Origin: Pseudomonas songnenensis
Lineage (GTDB): Bacteria > Pseudomonadota > Gammaproteobacteria > Pseudomonadales > Pseudomonadaceae
DNA length: 64,000 nucleotides
NCBI RefSeq assembly: GCF_003696315.1
Contig: NZ_RFFN01000003.1
Coordinates: forward strand, 620,001 to 684,000
Direction: 5' to 3'
The notes below the pieces were generated by a model. The model saw nothing but the letters and a program-made list of their open reading frames with translations. It searched no databases and had not been told where the DNA came from. The position numbers were made by a program, and so were the translations under genes. Shown here one piece after another: positions 7,600-17,936 of this stretch (positions are counted from its first letter, which is position 1; every line of letters starts with the position of its first letter).

Positions 7600-8538
7600 A
7601 TGGAAACCCGCGCCCATCACGTACTGATCGGCCTGTTCACCGTCCTGGCTGTCGGCGGCGCGCTGCTGTTCGCGCTGTGGCTGGGCAAGTCGAGCATGGA
7701 CCGCGAATACAACTATTACGAGATCAGCTTCAATCGCGCGGTCAGCGGGCTGTCCAATGGCAGCTCGGTGGAGTACAGCGGCATCAAGGTCGGCGACGTC
7801 GAGGCGCTGTGGCTGGAACCGGACGACCCGCGCAAGGTGCGTGCACGCATTCGCATCTATTCCGGCACGCCGATCAAGCAGGACACCCGTGCGCGCCTGG
7901 CGCTGGCCAACATCACCGGCAGCATGATCATCCAGCTGCACAGCGGCACGCCGCAGAGCCCGCCGCTGGAAGGCAAACGCGGCGAGCCGCCGCTGATCAT
8001 CGCCGACCCGTCGCCGCTGAGTGCGCTGCTGGAGAACGGCGAGGACCTGATGACCAACATCAACAACCTGCTGCGCAGCGCCAACCTGATGCTCTCCGAG
8101 GACAACGCCGGGCGCATCGGCCGCACCCTGGCCAATCTGGAGCAGGCCACCAGCGTGCTGGCTGAGCAGCGCGGCGACCTCAGCCAGGCCCTGACCCAGC
8201 TCAGCCAGCTGGGCCAGCAGACCAACAGCGCGCTGGCCGAAATCACCCGGCTGACGCAGAACGCCAACGGTCTGATCGACGACGAAGGTCGCCAGCTGCT
8301 GAGCAATGCCGGCGCGTCAATGGCCGCACTGGAGCGCGCCACCTCGCGTCTGGACGCACTGCTGAGCGACAACCAGGGCGCGCTGAACAATGGTCTTCAG
8401 GGCTTCAGCGATCTGGGCCCGGCGATCAATGAACTGCGCGGCACCCTCGGCGCGCTGCGTCGCGTCACCCAGCGCCTCGAAGACAATCCCAGCGGCTTCC
8501 TGCTCGGCCGCGAGAAGATTCAGGAGTTCACCCCATGA
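7600..8538 (+). CDS. MlaD-like MCE domain protein
   Basis: 312 aa from the ATG at 7600, one base after the ATPase stop and preceded by AGGAGAA. A single N-terminal membrane anchor (about residues 8-30) is followed by one MCE domain (about 39-120; YSGIKVGDVEALWLEP). A long helical tail with heptad-like Leu/Ala spacing follows (about 150-300). This is the periplasmic substrate-channelling subunit; MCE proteins assemble as hexameric rings, and the extended helical tail could form a needle or barrel extension. It overlaps the downstream lipoprotein gene by ATGA. Confidence 0.9.
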   Translation: METRAHHVLIGLFTVLAVGGALLFALWLGKSSMDREYNYYEISFNRAVSGLSNGSSVEYSGIKVGDVEALWLEPDDPRKVRARIRIYSGTPIKQDTRARLALANITGSMIIQLHSGTPQSPPLEGKRGEPPLIIADPSPLSALLENGEDLMTNINNLLRSANLMLSEDNAGRIGRTLANLEQATSVLAEQRGDLSQALTQLSQLGQQTNSALAEITRLTQNANGLIDDEGRQLLSNAGASMAALERATSRLDALLSDNQGALNNGLQGFSDLGPAINELRGTLGALRRVTQRLEDNPSGFLLGREKIQEFTP

Positions 8539-9155
8539 GCCGCCTTGTGCTGTTCCGCCCTATCGCCCTCGCGCTCGTGCTCGGCACACTCGCGGCCTGC
8601 ACCCTGCTGCCCGAGGCCGAGCCGATCCGTGTGTACCTGCTGCCCACCGCTGAGGCGACCGGTCAGCAAGGAGAGCGACTGCAGCAGGCGCTGCGCATCC
8701 ACACCCCGCATGCCAGCCGCATCCTTGCCGGACCGCGCATCGCCGTGGTGCCGGATGGCAACCAGATCAGCAGCTACCAGGGCGCGCGCTGGGGCGATGC
8801 CGCGCCGACCCTGCTGCGTGACCGGCTGATCGAGCAGTTTCGCCAGAGCGGACCGGTGGCGGTGAGCAACGAGGACAGCAACCTGTTCGCCGAGCTGGAG
8901 CTGCTCAGTGATCTGCGCGCCTTCCAGAGCGAATACGTCGACGGCCAGCCGCAGGTACTGGTCCGCTTGGATGCTCAGCTGGCCTCGGCAACCGATCAGC
9001 GCATCCTCGCCAGCCGCCGCTTCGAGATCCGTCAGCCCAGCGCTGGCCCGCAGCTGGAAAGCGTGGTGGCGGCCTTCGGCCAGGCCAGCGACGAACTGAG
9101 CCGCCAGTTGCAACGCTGGACGATCGATGTAGCAAAAAGCCAGTCTGCGCAGTGA
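8535..9155 (+). CDS. ABC-type transport auxiliary lipoprotein (PqiC/YmbA-like)
   Basis: 206 aa with a lipoprotein signal peptide; the lipobox LAAC predicts lipidation at about Cys22. The body (IRVYLLP near the new N-terminus, then GARWGDAAPTLLRDRLIE, and a strand-rich second half) follows the outer-membrane lipoprotein family that accompanies Pqi- and Mla-like MCE transporters and probably receives the MCE channel at the outer membrane. Fourth and last gene of the operon. No MlaC-type periplasmic carrier is encoded here, so delivery may be direct through the MCE helical tail. Confidence 0.85.
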   Translation: MSRLVLFRPIALALVLGTLAACTLLPEAEPIRVYLLPTAEATGQQGERLQQALRIHTPHASRILAGPRIAVVPDGNQISSYQGARWGDAAPTLLRDRLIEQFRQSGPVAVSNEDSNLFAELELLSDLRAFQSEYVDGQPQVLVRLDAQLASATDQRILASRRFEIRQPSAGPQLESVVAAFGQASDELSRQLQRWTIDVAKSQSAQ

Positions 9156-9176
9156 AGTCCGGCGAAACGGTCATAT

Positions 9177-9200
9177 AAAAACGCTAAACAGCGGTTTTAT
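9177..9200 (+). terminator. Probable terminator after the MCE operon
   Basis: AAAAACGCT (9177-9185) pairs with AGCGGTTTT (9190-9198) around AAAC with one irregular position, ending in TTTTAT. Imperfect but well placed. Confidence 0.45.
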
Positions 9201-9208
9201 TGATTCAG

Positions 9209-9240
9209 GCTAAGCGCAACCCGTACGGCCATCGCTTAGC
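9209..9240. promoter_or_regulatory. Candidate operator dyad before the efflux operon
   Basis: GCTAAGCG (9209-9216) and CGCTTAGC (9233-9240) are exact complements separated by 16 bases, 33 bases upstream of the membrane-fusion protein start. The shape suits a dimeric regulator; none is encoded next to it. Confidence 0.35.
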
Positions 9241-9272
9241 ATGCGAACTATCGCTTCACGTAAGGAACGCCC

Positions 9273-10349
9273 ATGAAAGCCCCAGCCCAGAAAAATCTTC
9301 GCCGGGTGCTGTTCGCACTCGTCGCGCTCGTGGTCATCGGCCTGCTGGCCTGGTCGGAGCTGCGCACGGATGGCCTGGGCGACGGATTCGCCAGCGGCAA
9401 CGGCCGAATCGAGGCCACCGAGATCGATGTAGCGACCAAGCTCGGCGGGCGCATCCGCGAGATCAGCGTCGACGAGGGCGACTTTGTCCAGCCCGGCCAG
9501 GTCATCGCGCGTATGGATACCGAAGTACTGGACGCCCAGCTGAACCAGGCCCGCGCCCAGGTGCGCCAGGCGGAGAACGCCATCCTCACCGCCCAGGCCC
9601 TGGTTACCCAGCGCGAGAGCGAGAAGGCCACTGCCGAGGCCGTGGTCCTGCAGCGCCGCGCCGAACTGACCGCCGCGCAGAAACGCCATCAGCGCACCGA
9701 AACCCTGGTCGGCCGCAATGCGCTGCCACGCCAGCAGCTGGACGACGACCTCGCCGCCATGCAGAGCGCCCAGGCCGCGCTGGCCGCTTCGCGCTCGCAG
9801 GTGCTCTCGGCCGATGCCGGCATCGCCGCCGCCAGGTCCCAGGTGATCGAAGCGCAATCGGCGCTGGAGGCAGCCCAGGCCAGCGTGGTGCGACTGCAGG
9901 CGGACATCACCGATAGCGAACTGAAGACCGATCGCGTGGCGCGCGTGCAGTACCGCGTGGCGCAACCGGGCGAGGTGCTCGGCGCCGGCGGCAAGCTGCT
10001 CAATCTGGTCGACCTGGCCGACGTCTACATGACCTTCTTCCTGCCCGAGCGCCAGGCCGGCCGGGTGGCAATGGGCAGCGAGGTGCGCCTGGTGATCGAT
10101 GCGGCGCCGCAGTACGTGATTCCCGCCAAGGTCACCTACGTCGCCAGCGTCGCGCAGTTCACGCCGAAGACGGTGGAAACCGAAAGCGAGCGCGAGAAAC
10201 TGATGTTCCGGGTCAAGGCGCGGATCGATCCCGACCTGCTGAGAAAGCACATGGAACAGGTCAAGACCGGCCTGCCGGGCGTCGCCTACCTCAAGCTGGA
10301 CGCCGACGCCGAATGGCCGGCGCACCTGCAGATCAATGTCGGCCAATGA
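9273..10349 (+). CDS. HlyD/YhiI-family membrane fusion protein
   Basis: 358 aa. One N-terminal membrane anchor (about residues 11-28), then a biotinyl-lipoyl-like half ([39 protein letters not shown]), a long coiled-coil hairpin (about 85-215, Ala/Gln/Arg rich) and the second lipoyl half and beta-barrel ([20 protein letters not shown]). This is the periplasmic adaptor of a tripartite exporter, joining the inner-membrane ABC proteins encoded downstream to an outer-membrane factor that is not encoded here. Length and gene order match E. coli yhiI-rbbA-yhhJ. Overlaps the next gene by ATGA. Confidence 0.9.
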   Translation: MKAPAQKNLRRVLFALVALVVIGLLAWSELRTDGLGDGFASGNGRIEATEIDVATKLGGRIREISVDEGDFVQPGQVIARMDTEVLDAQLNQARAQVRQAENAILTAQALVTQRESEKATAEAVVLQRRAELTAAQKRHQRTETLVGRNALPRQQLDDDLAAMQSAQAALAASRSQVLSADAGIAAARSQVIEAQSALEAAQASVVRLQADITDSELKTDRVARVQYRVAQPGEVLGAGGKLLNLVDLADVYMTFFLPERQAGRVAMGSEVRLVIDAAPQYVIPAKVTYVASVAQFTPKTVETESEREKLMFRVKARIDPDLLRKHMEQVKTGLPGVAYLKLDADAEWPAHLQINVGQ

Positions 10350-13087
10350 ACCAGTCCCCTGCCCCGGTCGCCGAGATCAGCGGCGTCAGCCTGCAATACG
10401 GCAAGACCCGCGCGCTGGATGACCTCAGCCTGAGCCTGCCGGCACGCTGCATGGTCGGCCTGATCGGCCCGGACGGGGTCGGCAAGTCGAGCCTGCTGGC
10501 GTTGATCGCCGGTGCGCGCAAGTTGCAGCTGGGCCATGTCCAGGTGCTCGACGGCGACATGGGCGATGCTGGCCACCGCCGCGCAGTCTGCCCGCGCATC
10601 GCCTACATGCCCCAGGGGCTGGGCAAGAACCTCTACCCGACGCTGACGGTGTTCGAGAACCTCGAATTCTTCGGCCGGCTGTTCGGTCAGGACGCCGAAG
10701 AGCGCCACTGGCGCATCGCCGAACTGACTCGCAGCACGGGCCTGGCGCCGTTCGTCGAGCGCCCGGCGGGCAAGCTCTCCGGCGGCATGAAGCAGAAGCT
10801 CGGCCTCTGCTGCGCGCTGATCCACGACCCCGACCTGTTGATCCTCGACGAGCCCACCACCGGCGTCGACCCGCTGTCGCGCGCGCAGTTCTGGGAGCTG
10901 ATCGAGCGCATCCGTGGCGAGCGCCCGCAGATGAGCGTGCTGGTGGCCACCGCCTACATGGACGAGGCGCAGCGCTTCGACCATCTGGTGGCGATGGACG
11001 CCGGCCAGGTGCTCGCCACCGGCACGCCGGCCGAACTCCTGGCGCGCACCGGCAGCGACTCCCTGGAGCAGGCCTTCATCCGCCTGCTGCCGGAAGCCAA
11101 GCGCAGCCAGCACCGCGAGCTGGTCATCCCGCCGCAGCCGCCGAGCGACAGCATCGCCATCGAGGCCCACGGGCTGACCATGCGCTTCGGCGATTTCGTC
11201 GCGGTGGACCGGGTCAATTTCCGCATCGCCCGCGGTGAGATCTTCGGTTTCCTCGGCTCCAACGGCTGCGGCAAGACCACCACCATGAAGATGCTCACCG
11301 GCCTGCTGCCCGCCAGCGAGGGCGAGGCACTGCTGTTCGGCAAGCCGGTGGACCCGCACGACATGCAGACCCGCCAACGCGTCGGCTACATGTCCCAGGC
11401 CTTCTCGCTGTACAGCGAGCTGAGCGTGCGGCAGAACCTCGACCTGCACGCGCGGCTGTTCCACCTGCCGGCAGAGCGGCGCGACGCGCGCATCCAGGAA
11501 ATGCTCGAACGCTTCGACCTCACCGGCGACGCCGAGAGCCTGCCCAGCAGCCTGCCGCTGGGCGTGCGCCAGCGCCTGTCGCTGGCGGTCGCGGTGATCC
11601 ACAACCCGGAGATCCTGATCCTCGACGAACCCACCTCCGGGGTCGACCCGGTGGCCCGTGACGGCTTCTGGGAACTCCTGGTGCAGCTGTCGCGCGAGGA
11701 CGGCGTGACCATCTTCATCTCCACCCACTTCATGAACGAAGCGCTGCGCTGCGACCGCATCTCGCTGATGCACGCCGGGCGGGTACTCGACAGCGACACG
11801 CCGCAGGCGCTGATGGCCAAGCGCGGGCTGCCGACGCTGGAACAGACCTTTATCGCCTACCTGGAGGAAGCCGCCGCCGCGCATGCCGGGGAGCAGCCGG
11901 CAACGCCGCCCGCCGCACCGGGCAAGCCCATCCAGGCCACAGGCAATAACGGACGCCAGGCCCGCTTCAGCCTGCGCCGTCTGCTCAGCTACACCCGCCG
12001 CGAAGCCATGGAGCTGCGCCGCGACCCGATCCGCGCGACGCTGGCGATGCTCGGCAGCGTGCTGCTGATGTTCATCATGGGCTACGGCGTCAGCTTCGAC
12101 GTCGAGAACCTGACCTACGCCGTGCTCGACCGCGACCAGACCACCACCAGCCAGCACTACCTGCTGAACATGGCCGGCTCGCGCTACTTCATCGAGCAGG
12201 CGCCGCTGGCCAACCATGCCGAGCTGGACCAGCGCATGCGCAGCAACGACATCAGCCTGACGGTGGAGATTCCGCCGAATTTCGGCCGCGACCTCAAGCG
12301 CGGCGCGGTGCCGCAAGTCGCGTTCTGGATCGATGGCGCCATGCCGATGCGCGCCGACACCATCAAGGGCTATGTGCAGGGCATCCACCTCAACTACCTG
12401 CAGCAGCTGGCCCGCGAGGCGGGCGTCGACGGCCAGCTGGCACCGGCTGACGTGGCCATTCGTTATCGCTACAACCCGGACGTGCAGAGCCTGCCAGCCA
12501 TGGCACCGGCAATGATCCCGCTGCTGCTGATGATGATCCCGGCGATGCTCACCGCCCTCGGTGTGGTGCGCGAAAAGGAACTGGGCTCGATCACCAATTT
12601 CTACGTCACGCCGACCACCCGCCTGGAATTCCTGCTCGGCAAGCAACTGCCCTATATCGCCCTGGGCATGTTCAATTTCGCCACCCTGGCGCTGCTGGCG
12701 GTGTTCGTCTTCGGTATTCCGATCAAGGGCAGCATCCTCACCCTCTGCCTTGGCGCGCTGCTCTACGTCACCTGCGCCACCGGCCTGGGCCTGCTGATGT
12801 CATCGATATTGAACAGCCAGATCGCGGCGATCTTCGGCACCACCATCGTCACCCTGCTGCCGGCCATCCAGTTCTCCGGACTGATCCACCCGGTTTCGGC
12901 GATGGAGGGCGCCGGCGCCTTCATCGGCAAGCTCTACCCGACCAGCCACTTCCTGATCATCAGCCGCGGGGTATTCTCCAAGGCGCTCGGGCTGGCCGAG
13001 CTGTATCCCTATTTCATTCCCATGCTGCTGGCCATTCCGCTGCTGACCCTGCTCAGCGTCGCCGGCCTGCGCAAGCAGGAGAAATGA
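10346..13087 (+). CDS. RbbA-like ABC transporter: two ATPase domains fused to a permease
   Basis: 913 aa from the ATG at 10346 overlapping the upstream stop. ABC domain 1 (about residues 8-240): Walker [10 protein letters not shown], signature [10 protein letters not shown], Walker [17 protein letters not shown] domain 2 (about 270-500): Walker [10 protein letters not shown] and Walker [14 protein letters not shown], but [10 protein letters not shown] in place of LSGGQ, a degeneracy I recall as normal for RbbA relatives. Residues about 545-913 are an ABC-2 type permease with one membrane helix, a large extracytoplasmic domain and five further helices. E. coli RbbA (911 aa) was described as a ribosome-bound ATPase, but this context (adaptor before, permease after) points to an exporter. 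Substrate unknown. Confidence 0.9.
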   Translation: MNQSPAPVAEISGVSLQYGKTRALDDLSLSLPARCMVGLIGPDGVGKSSLLALIAGARKLQLGHVQVLDGDMGDAGHRRAVCPRIAYMPQGLGKNLYPTLTVFENLEFFGRLFGQDAEERHWRIAELTRSTGLAPFVERPAGKLSGGMKQKLGLCCALIHDPDLLILDEPTTGVDPLSRAQFWELIERIRGERPQMSVLVATAYMDEAQRFDHLVAMDAGQVLATGTPAELLARTGSDSLEQAFIRLLPEAKRSQHRELVIPPQPPSDSIAIEAHGLTMRFGDFVAVDRVNFRIARGEIFGFLGSNGCGKTTTMKMLTGLLPASEGEALLFGKPVDPHDMQTRQRVGYMSQAFSLYSELSVRQNLDLHARLFHLPAERRDARIQEMLERFDLTGDAESLPSSLPLGVRQRLSLAVAVIHNPEILILDEPTSGVDPVARDGFWELLVQLSREDGVTIFISTHFMNEALRCDRISLMHAGRVLDSDTPQALMAKRGLPTLEQTFIAYLEEAAAAHAGEQPATPPAAPGKPIQATGNNGRQARFSLRRLLSYTRREAMELRRDPIRATLAMLGSVLLMFIMGYGVSFDVENLTYAVLDRDQTTTSQHYLLNMAGSRYFIEQAPLANHAELDQRMRSNDISLTVEIPPNFGRDLKRGAVPQVAFWIDGAMPMRADTIKGYVQGIHLNYLQQLAREAGVDGQLAPADVAIRYRYNPDVQSLPAMAPAMIPLLLMMIPAMLTALGVVREKELGSITNFYVTPTTRLEFLLGKQLPYIALGMFNFATLALLAVFVFGIPIKGSILTLCLGALLYVTCATGLGLLMSSILNSQIAAIFGTTIVTLLPAIQFSGLIHPVSAMEGAGAFIGKLYPTSHFLIISRGVFSKALGLAELYPYFIPMLLAIPLLTLLSVAGLRKQEK

Positions 13088-13088
13088 C

Positions 13089-14216
13089 ATGGGCGGCCTG
13101 CGACGCAAACTCGGCAACATCTTCCAGCTCGGCCTCAAGGAGTTGCGCAGCCTCTACCGCGACCCGGCGATGCTGGTGCTGATCATCTATTCGTTCACCC
13201 TGGCCATCTACGAAGGCGCCACGGCGATTCCCGAGGCGCCGCACCGCGCCAGCATCGCGGTGGTCGACGAGGACCGCTCGCAGGCCTCGCTGCGCATCAT
13301 CAATGCCTTCCAGCTGCCCTATTTCATCGAGCCGAAGGCCATCAGCCTGCAGGAGATGGACAGCGGCATGGACGATGGCCTCTACACCTTCACCCTGAAC
13401 ATCCCGCCGCGTTTCCAGCAGGACCTGCTCGCCGGCCGCCAGCCGACCATCCAGCTCAACGTCGATGCCACCCAGGTCAGCCAGGCCTTCACCGGCGCCG
13501 GGCACATTCAGCAGATCATCGCCAGCGAGACCGCCGAGTTCGTTCGCCGCTATCGCAGCACTGACGCGCTGCCCGTCGAGGCGGTGGTGCGCACGGCGTT
13601 CAACCCCAACCTCAGCCGCGCCTGGTTCGGCGCGGTGAACGAGGTGATCAACCAGATCACCATGCTGGCGATCATCCTCACCGGTGCGGCGCTGATCCGC
13701 GAGCGCGAGCACGGCACCATCGAGCACCTGCTGGTGATGCCGGTGACGCCGTTCGAGATCATGGTCGGCAAGGTCTGGGCCATGGGCCTGGTGGTGCTGG
13801 CGGCAGCGGCGTTCGCCCTGCGCTTCGTCGTCGAGGGCTGGCTGGACATCCCGATCCAGGGCTCGCTGTGGCTGTTCGCCGGCGGTGCGGCGCTGCACCT
13901 GTTCGCCGCCACCTCGATGGGCATCTTCTTCGGCACCGTGGCGCGTTCCATGCCGCAGCTGGGCCTCTTGGTGATCCTCACGCTGATCCCACTGCAGATC
14001 CTCTCCGGCGGAGTGACGCCACGCGAGAGCATGCCGGAGCTGGTGCAGAACATCATGCTGGTGGCGCCGACCACGCATTTCGTCGAACTGGCCCAGGCGA
14101 TCCTGTTCCGCAGCGCCGGCCCTTCCATCGTCTGGCCGCAGCTGCTCGCCCTGGGCGTGATCGGCACGGTGTTCTTTCTTGGCGCGCTGTCGCGGCTGCG
14201 GGTGTCGTTGCGCTAG
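13089..14216 (+). CDS. YhhJ-like ABC-2 transporter permease
   Basis: 375 aa, starting one base after the RbbA-like stop. One N-terminal membrane segment (about residues 22-42), an extracytoplasmic domain (about 50-175; SIAVVDEDRSQASLRI) and five C-terminal helices (about 185-370) including ILTGAALIREREHGTIEHLL, a cytoplasmic-loop pattern of ABC-2 permeases. It shares the REREHGTIEH/EKELGSI-type loop with the C-terminal half of the upstream protein, so the two probably form the permease heterodimer. Last gene of the operon; no strong terminator was seen before the rml promoter. Confidence 0.9.
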   Translation: MGGLRRKLGNIFQLGLKELRSLYRDPAMLVLIIYSFTLAIYEGATAIPEAPHRASIAVVDEDRSQASLRIINAFQLPYFIEPKAISLQEMDSGMDDGLYTFTLNIPPRFQQDLLAGRQPTIQLNVDATQVSQAFTGAGHIQQIIASETAEFVRRYRSTDALPVEAVVRTAFNPNLSRAWFGAVNEVINQITMLAIILTGAALIREREHGTIEHLLVMPVTPFEIMVGKVWAMGLVVLAAAAFALRFVVEGWLDIPIQGSLWLFAGGAALHLFAATSMGIFFGTVARSMPQLGLLVILTLIPLQILSGGVTPRESMPELVQNIMLVAPTTHFVELAQAILFRSAGPSIVWPQLLALGVIGTVFFLGALSRLRVSLR

Positions 14217-14259
14217 CGTCGATATCTCAAACTCAGGGGGTTTGCGACATTCACGCTGG

Positions 14260-14312
14260 CTGACCGGCGAAAGGCCACTAGCCTATACTCGCGTCCGTAA
14301 CCACACGGTTAC
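14260..14312 (+). promoter_or_regulatory. Candidate rml promoter with downstream dyad
   Basis: CTGACC (14260-14265) and TATACT (14284-14289) are separated by 18 bases. The dyad GTAACC-ACAC-GGTTAC (14297-14312) covers the probable start point and could be an operator. The leader to rmlB would be about 120 bases. Confidence 0.45.
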
Positions 14313-14417
14313 CCAACGCCCCAAAGCGCTCGGGAATTTTTGTATCGAAGGCCGGTCTATCGTGCCGACATGCTAAGAGCCTGACGCTCGACAGCGCGCC
14401 AAGGAAGCCCCATCACT

Positions 14418-15488
14418 ATGCGCATTCTCGTTACCGGTGGAGCCGGATTCATCGGCTCCGCACTGATCCGCCACCTCATTCTCGATACCGAGCACAGCGT
14501 GCTCAACCTGGACAAACTGACCTATGCCGGCAACCTGGAGTCGCTGGCAGCCGTGGAAGACAACCCGCGGTATCAGTTCCTCCAGGCCGACATCGCCGAT
14601 CGTGAGCGGGTCAGCGAGGCGCTGCTGGAGTTCCAGCCGGACGCCATCATGCATCTGGCCGCCGAGTCCCATGTCGATCGCTCCATCGACGGCCCGGCCG
14701 AATTCATCCAGACCAACATCGTCGGCACCTATCAACTGCTCGAGGCCACCCGCGCCTACTGGCAGAGCCTGCCGGCCGAGCGTCGCGAGGCGTTCCGCTT
14801 TCATCACATCTCCACCGATGAGGTCTACGGCGACCTGCATGGTGTCGACGACCTGTTCACCGAGACCACACCCTACGCGCCCAGCTCGCCCTATTCGGCC
14901 AGCAAGGCCTCGTCGGACCACCTGGTGCGGGCCTGGCAGCGTACCTACGGCCTGCCGGTGCTGATCACCAACTGCTCGAACAACTACGGGCCGTTCCACT
15001 TCCCGGAGAAGTTGATCCCGCTGGTGATCCTCAACGCCCTCGATGGCAAGCCGCTGCCGGTCTATGGCGACGGCTCGCAGATCCGCGACTGGCTGTTCGT
15101 CGAGGACCACGCCCGCGCACTGTTCAAGGTGGTCAGCGAAGGCAAGGTCGGCGAGACCTACAACATCGGCGGCCATAACGAACAGAAGAACATCGAGGTG
15201 GTGCGCGGCATCTGCGCGCTGCTGGAAGAGCTGGCACCGAACAAGCCCGCCGGCCTGGCCCGTTATGAAGACCTGATCACCTTCGTCAAGGATCGCCCGG
15301 GCCACGACCTGCGCTACGCCATCGACGCCAGCAAGATCGAGCGCGAGCTCGGCTGGGTGCCGCAGGAAACCTTCCAGACCGGCCTGCGCAAGACCGTGCA
15401 GTGGTATCTGGACAACCTCGAATGGTGCCGTCGCGTTCAGGACGGCAGCTATCAACGCGAGCGCCTTGGCGCCCTGGAGAACGCATGA
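14418..15488 (+). CDS. rmlB: dTDP-glucose 4,6-dehydratase
   Basis: 356 aa. Second step of dTDP-L-rhamnose synthesis: dTDP-glucose to dTDP-4-keto-6-deoxyglucose. Extended SDR fold with the NAD-binding TGGAGFIGS at residues 6-14, the catalytic Thr133-Asp134-Glu135 triplet (STDEVYGDL) and Tyr159/Lys163 (YSASK). Length is normal. First gene of rmlBACD, each overlapping the next by ATGA, so translation is coupled. The product feeds rhamnose into lipopolysaccharide core, O-antigen or rhamnolipids. Confidence 0.96.
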   Translation: MRILVTGGAGFIGSALIRHLILDTEHSVLNLDKLTYAGNLESLAAVEDNPRYQFLQADIADRERVSEALLEFQPDAIMHLAAESHVDRSIDGPAEFIQTNIVGTYQLLEATRAYWQSLPAERREAFRFHHISTDEVYGDLHGVDDLFTETTPYAPSSPYSASKASSDHLVRAWQRTYGLPVLITNCSNNYGPFHFPEKLIPLVILNALDGKPLPVYGDGSQIRDWLFVEDHARALFKVVSEGKVGETYNIGGHNEQKNIEVVRGICALLEELAPNKPAGLARYEDLITFVKDRPGHDLRYAIDASKIERELGWVPQETFQTGLRKTVQWYLDNLEWCRRVQDGSYQRERLGALENA

Positions 15489-16357
15489 AAGGAATCATCC
15501 TCGCCGGAGGCTCCGGCACCCGTCTGCACCCCATCACCCTTGGCGTATCCAAGCAGCTCCTGCCGATCTACGACAAGCCGATGGCCTACTACCCGATTTC
15601 GGTGCTGATGCTTGCGGGCATCCGCGACATCCTGGTCATTTCCACGCCGCAGGATCTGCCGCAGTACAAGAACCTGCTGGGCGACGGCAGCCAGTTCGGC
15701 GTCAACTTCAGCTATGCCGAGCAGCCCTCGCCGGATGGCCTGGCGCAGGCCTTCCTGATCGGTGAAGAGTTCATCGGTGACGATTCGGTGTGTCTGATCC
15801 TCGGCGACAACATCTTCCACGGTCAGCACTTCACCGAGAAGCTGCAGCGCGCCGCAGCCCAGCCAAGCGGTGCCACCGTGTTCGGCTACTGGGTCAAGGA
15901 CCCGGAGCGCTTCGGCGTGATCGACTTCGACGAGAACGGCAAGGCGCTGTCCATCGAAGAGAAGCCGAAGAAGCCCAAGTCCAGCTACGCGGTCACCGGC
16001 CTGTACTTCTACGACAACGACGTGATCGAGATCGCCAAGTCGATCAAGCCCTCGCCACGCGGCGAGCTGGAGATCACCGACGTCAACATGGCCTACCTCG
16101 AGCGCGGCGATCTCAATGTCGAACGCTTCGGCCGTGGCTTCGCCTGGCTCGACACCGGTACCCACGACAGCCTGCTGGAAGCCTCGCAGTACGTGCAGAC
16201 CATCGAGCACCGCCAGGGCCTGAAGGTCGCCTGTCTGGAGGAGATCGCCTACCAGAACAAGTGGATCGACCGCGAGCAGCTGTTGCGCCGTGCCGACGCC
16301 CTGGGCAAGACCGGCTACGGCCAGTACCTGTTCAAGCTGGCGGGTGAAGACGCATGA
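15485..16357 (+). CDS. rmlA: Glucose-1-phosphate thymidylyltransferase
   Basis: 290 aa from the ATG at 15485, overlapping rmlB by four bases. Makes dTDP-glucose from glucose-1-phosphate and dTTP, the first and feedback-regulated step of the pathway. The N-terminal nucleotide-binding signature [14 protein letters not shown] (residues 5-18) and [19 protein letters not shown] and [19 protein letters not shown] segments are those of the RmlA family. Length matches the roughly 290-aa homotetrameric enzyme. Confidence 0.96.
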   Translation: MKGIILAGGSGTRLHPITLGVSKQLLPIYDKPMAYYPISVLMLAGIRDILVISTPQDLPQYKNLLGDGSQFGVNFSYAEQPSPDGLAQAFLIGEEFIGDDSVCLILGDNIFHGQHFTEKLQRAAAQPSGATVFGYWVKDPERFGVIDFDENGKALSIEEKPKKPKSSYAVTGLYFYDNDVIEIAKSIKPSPRGELEITDVNMAYLERGDLNVERFGRGFAWLDTGTHDSLLEASQYVQTIEHRQGLKVACLEEIAYQNKWIDREQLLRRADALGKTGYGQYLFKLAGEDA

Positions 16358-16899
16358 AGGTCATCGAAACCAGCATTCCCGACGTACTGATCATCGAGCC
16401 CAGGGTCTTCGGCGACGAACGCGGTTTCTTCTACGAGAGCTTCAACGCGGCCGCTTTCGAAGCGGCCACGGGGCTCAAGCGCCAGTTCGTCCAGGACAAC
16501 CACTCCAAGTCCCAGCGCGGCGTGCTGCGCGGCCTGCATTACCAGATCCAGCAGCCGCAGGGAAAACTGGTGCGCGTGGTGGCCGGCGAGGTGTTCGACG
16601 TAGCCGTCGACCTGCGCAAGAGCTCGCCAAGCTTCGGCCGCTGGTTCGGCACTCACCTGAGCGCGCAGAACCAGCGCCAGCTGTGGATACCCGAAGGCTT
16701 CGCACACGGTTTCGTGGTGCTCAGCGAGAGTGCCGAATTCCTCTACAAGACTACCGACTACTACGCGCCGGAGCACGAGCGCAGCCTGTTGTGGAACGAT
16801 CCGGAGCTCGGCATCGAATGGCCGTTCGACGAGCCGCCACAGCTGTCCGCCAAGGACCAGGCTGGCAAGCGCCTCAGCGACGCGGAGCTGTTCCCATGA
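16354..16899 (+). CDS. rmlC: dTDP-4-dehydrorhamnose 3,5-epimerase
   Basis: 181 aa, cupin-fold epimerase, third step of dTDP-rhamnose synthesis. [11 protein letters not shown] (residues 21-31), catalytic His62 in [21 protein letters not shown] and [15 protein letters not shown] are RmlC signatures. Overlaps both neighbours by four bases. Normal length. Confidence 0.96.
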   Translation: MKVIETSIPDVLIIEPRVFGDERGFFYESFNAAAFEAATGLKRQFVQDNHSKSQRGVLRGLHYQIQQPQGKLVRVVAGEVFDVAVDLRKSSPSFGRWFGTHLSAQNQRQLWIPEGFAHGFVVLSESAEFLYKTTDYYAPEHERSLLWNDPELGIEWPFDEPPQLSAKDQAGKRLSDAELFP

Positions 16900-17810
16900 A
16901 GATCCTGATCACCGGCAGCCAGGGGCAGCTTGCCCGTGAGCTGCAGCTGGAACTGGCTGGCGCCGGCAAACTGCTGGCCCTTGGGCACAACGCGCTGGAC
17001 CTGTCCGATCCACACCAGGTCCGTGAGCAGGTGCGCCTTTTGCGGCCGGACCTGATCATCAATGCGGCCGCCTACACCGCCGTTGACCCGGCGGAAACCC
17101 ATCGTGAGCTGGCCTTTGCGGTCAACGCTCGCGGGCCGCAGGTACTTGCCGAAGAAGCTGCGCGCCTTGGTGTGCCGCTGATCCATTACTCCACCGACTA
17201 CGTGTTCGACGGCCGCAAGGACGAACCCTATACCGAAGCCGACGTGCCGCAGCCGCTGAGCGTCTATGGCGCCAGCAAGCTGGCCGGGGAACAGGCGATT
17301 CAGGCGGTCGGTGGGGAATACCTGATCCTGCGCACCAGCTGGGTCTATTCACAACACGGCAAGAATTTCCTGCTGACCATGCAGCGTCTGCTGCAGGAGC
17401 GCGATGCGTTGTCGGTGGTCAGCGACGAGATCGGTGCGCCGACCTGGGCCGCGACCATCGCCCGCACCACCGCGGAAATGGTGCGCAAGCGCAGCGCTGG
17501 CGAAGCCGGCCCGAGCGGCCTTTACCACCTCACCGCGGGCGGCGAAACCTCCTGGTACGGCTTCGCCTGCAGCATCGCCGAGCACCTGCGCCAGCAGGGC
17601 CGCTTGCGCGCCGAGATCACCCCGATCCTGTCCAAGGATTACCCGACCGCTGCGCAGCGTCCGCTGAATTCGCGGCTCAATTGCGCGCGACTGCAGCATG
17701 ACTGGGGCATCCATCTGCCGGACTGGGAAACCGCTCTGCATGAATGCCTTGTTCAGAGCGATGAGCAGGCTGCCGCAAGCGCGCCCCGGACTGCCACAGT
17801 CGGCCGCTGA
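16896..17810 (+). CDS. rmlD: dTDP-4-dehydrorhamnose reductase
   Basis: 304 aa from the ATG at 16896 overlapping the rmlC stop. Final step: NAD(P)H reduction to dTDP-L-rhamnose. Rossmann signature ITGSQGQLARE at the N-terminus, STDYVFDG, and the YGASKLAGE catalytic Tyr/Lys pair. In P. aeruginosa PAO1 the order is rmlBDAC as I recall; here rmlD is last (BACD), a rearrangement inside an otherwise conserved neighbourhood, since dctBD follows in both. Confidence 0.95.
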   Translation: MKILITGSQGQLARELQLELAGAGKLLALGHNALDLSDPHQVREQVRLLRPDLIINAAAYTAVDPAETHRELAFAVNARGPQVLAEEAARLGVPLIHYSTDYVFDGRKDEPYTEADVPQPLSVYGASKLAGEQAIQAVGGEYLILRTSWVYSQHGKNFLLTMQRLLQERDALSVVSDEIGAPTWAATIARTTAEMVRKRSAGEAGPSGLYHLTAGGETSWYGFACSIAEHLRQQGRLRAEITPILSKDYPTAAQRPLNSRLNCARLQHDWGIHLPDWETALHECLVQSDEQAAASAPRTATVGR

Positions 17811-17936
17811 GCTGGCTGGCGGTGGCTGCGCCCTGAGAGGTCCAATCAGAGGTTCCGCCTGACCGGCCAGCGCTATCGACGCTGAACGCCGGCACGCTCT
17901 GCGTGCATAATGCGCCGGACACCCAGGCGCCCACGC

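Noticed and set aside
10286-12646. A 786-codon open frame on the minus strand opposite the RbbA-like gene
   Set aside because: It is a mirror of a high-GC coding strand: His/Gln/Ala/Leu-rich, no family motif, no ribosome-binding site, while the plus strand has two complete ABC domains.
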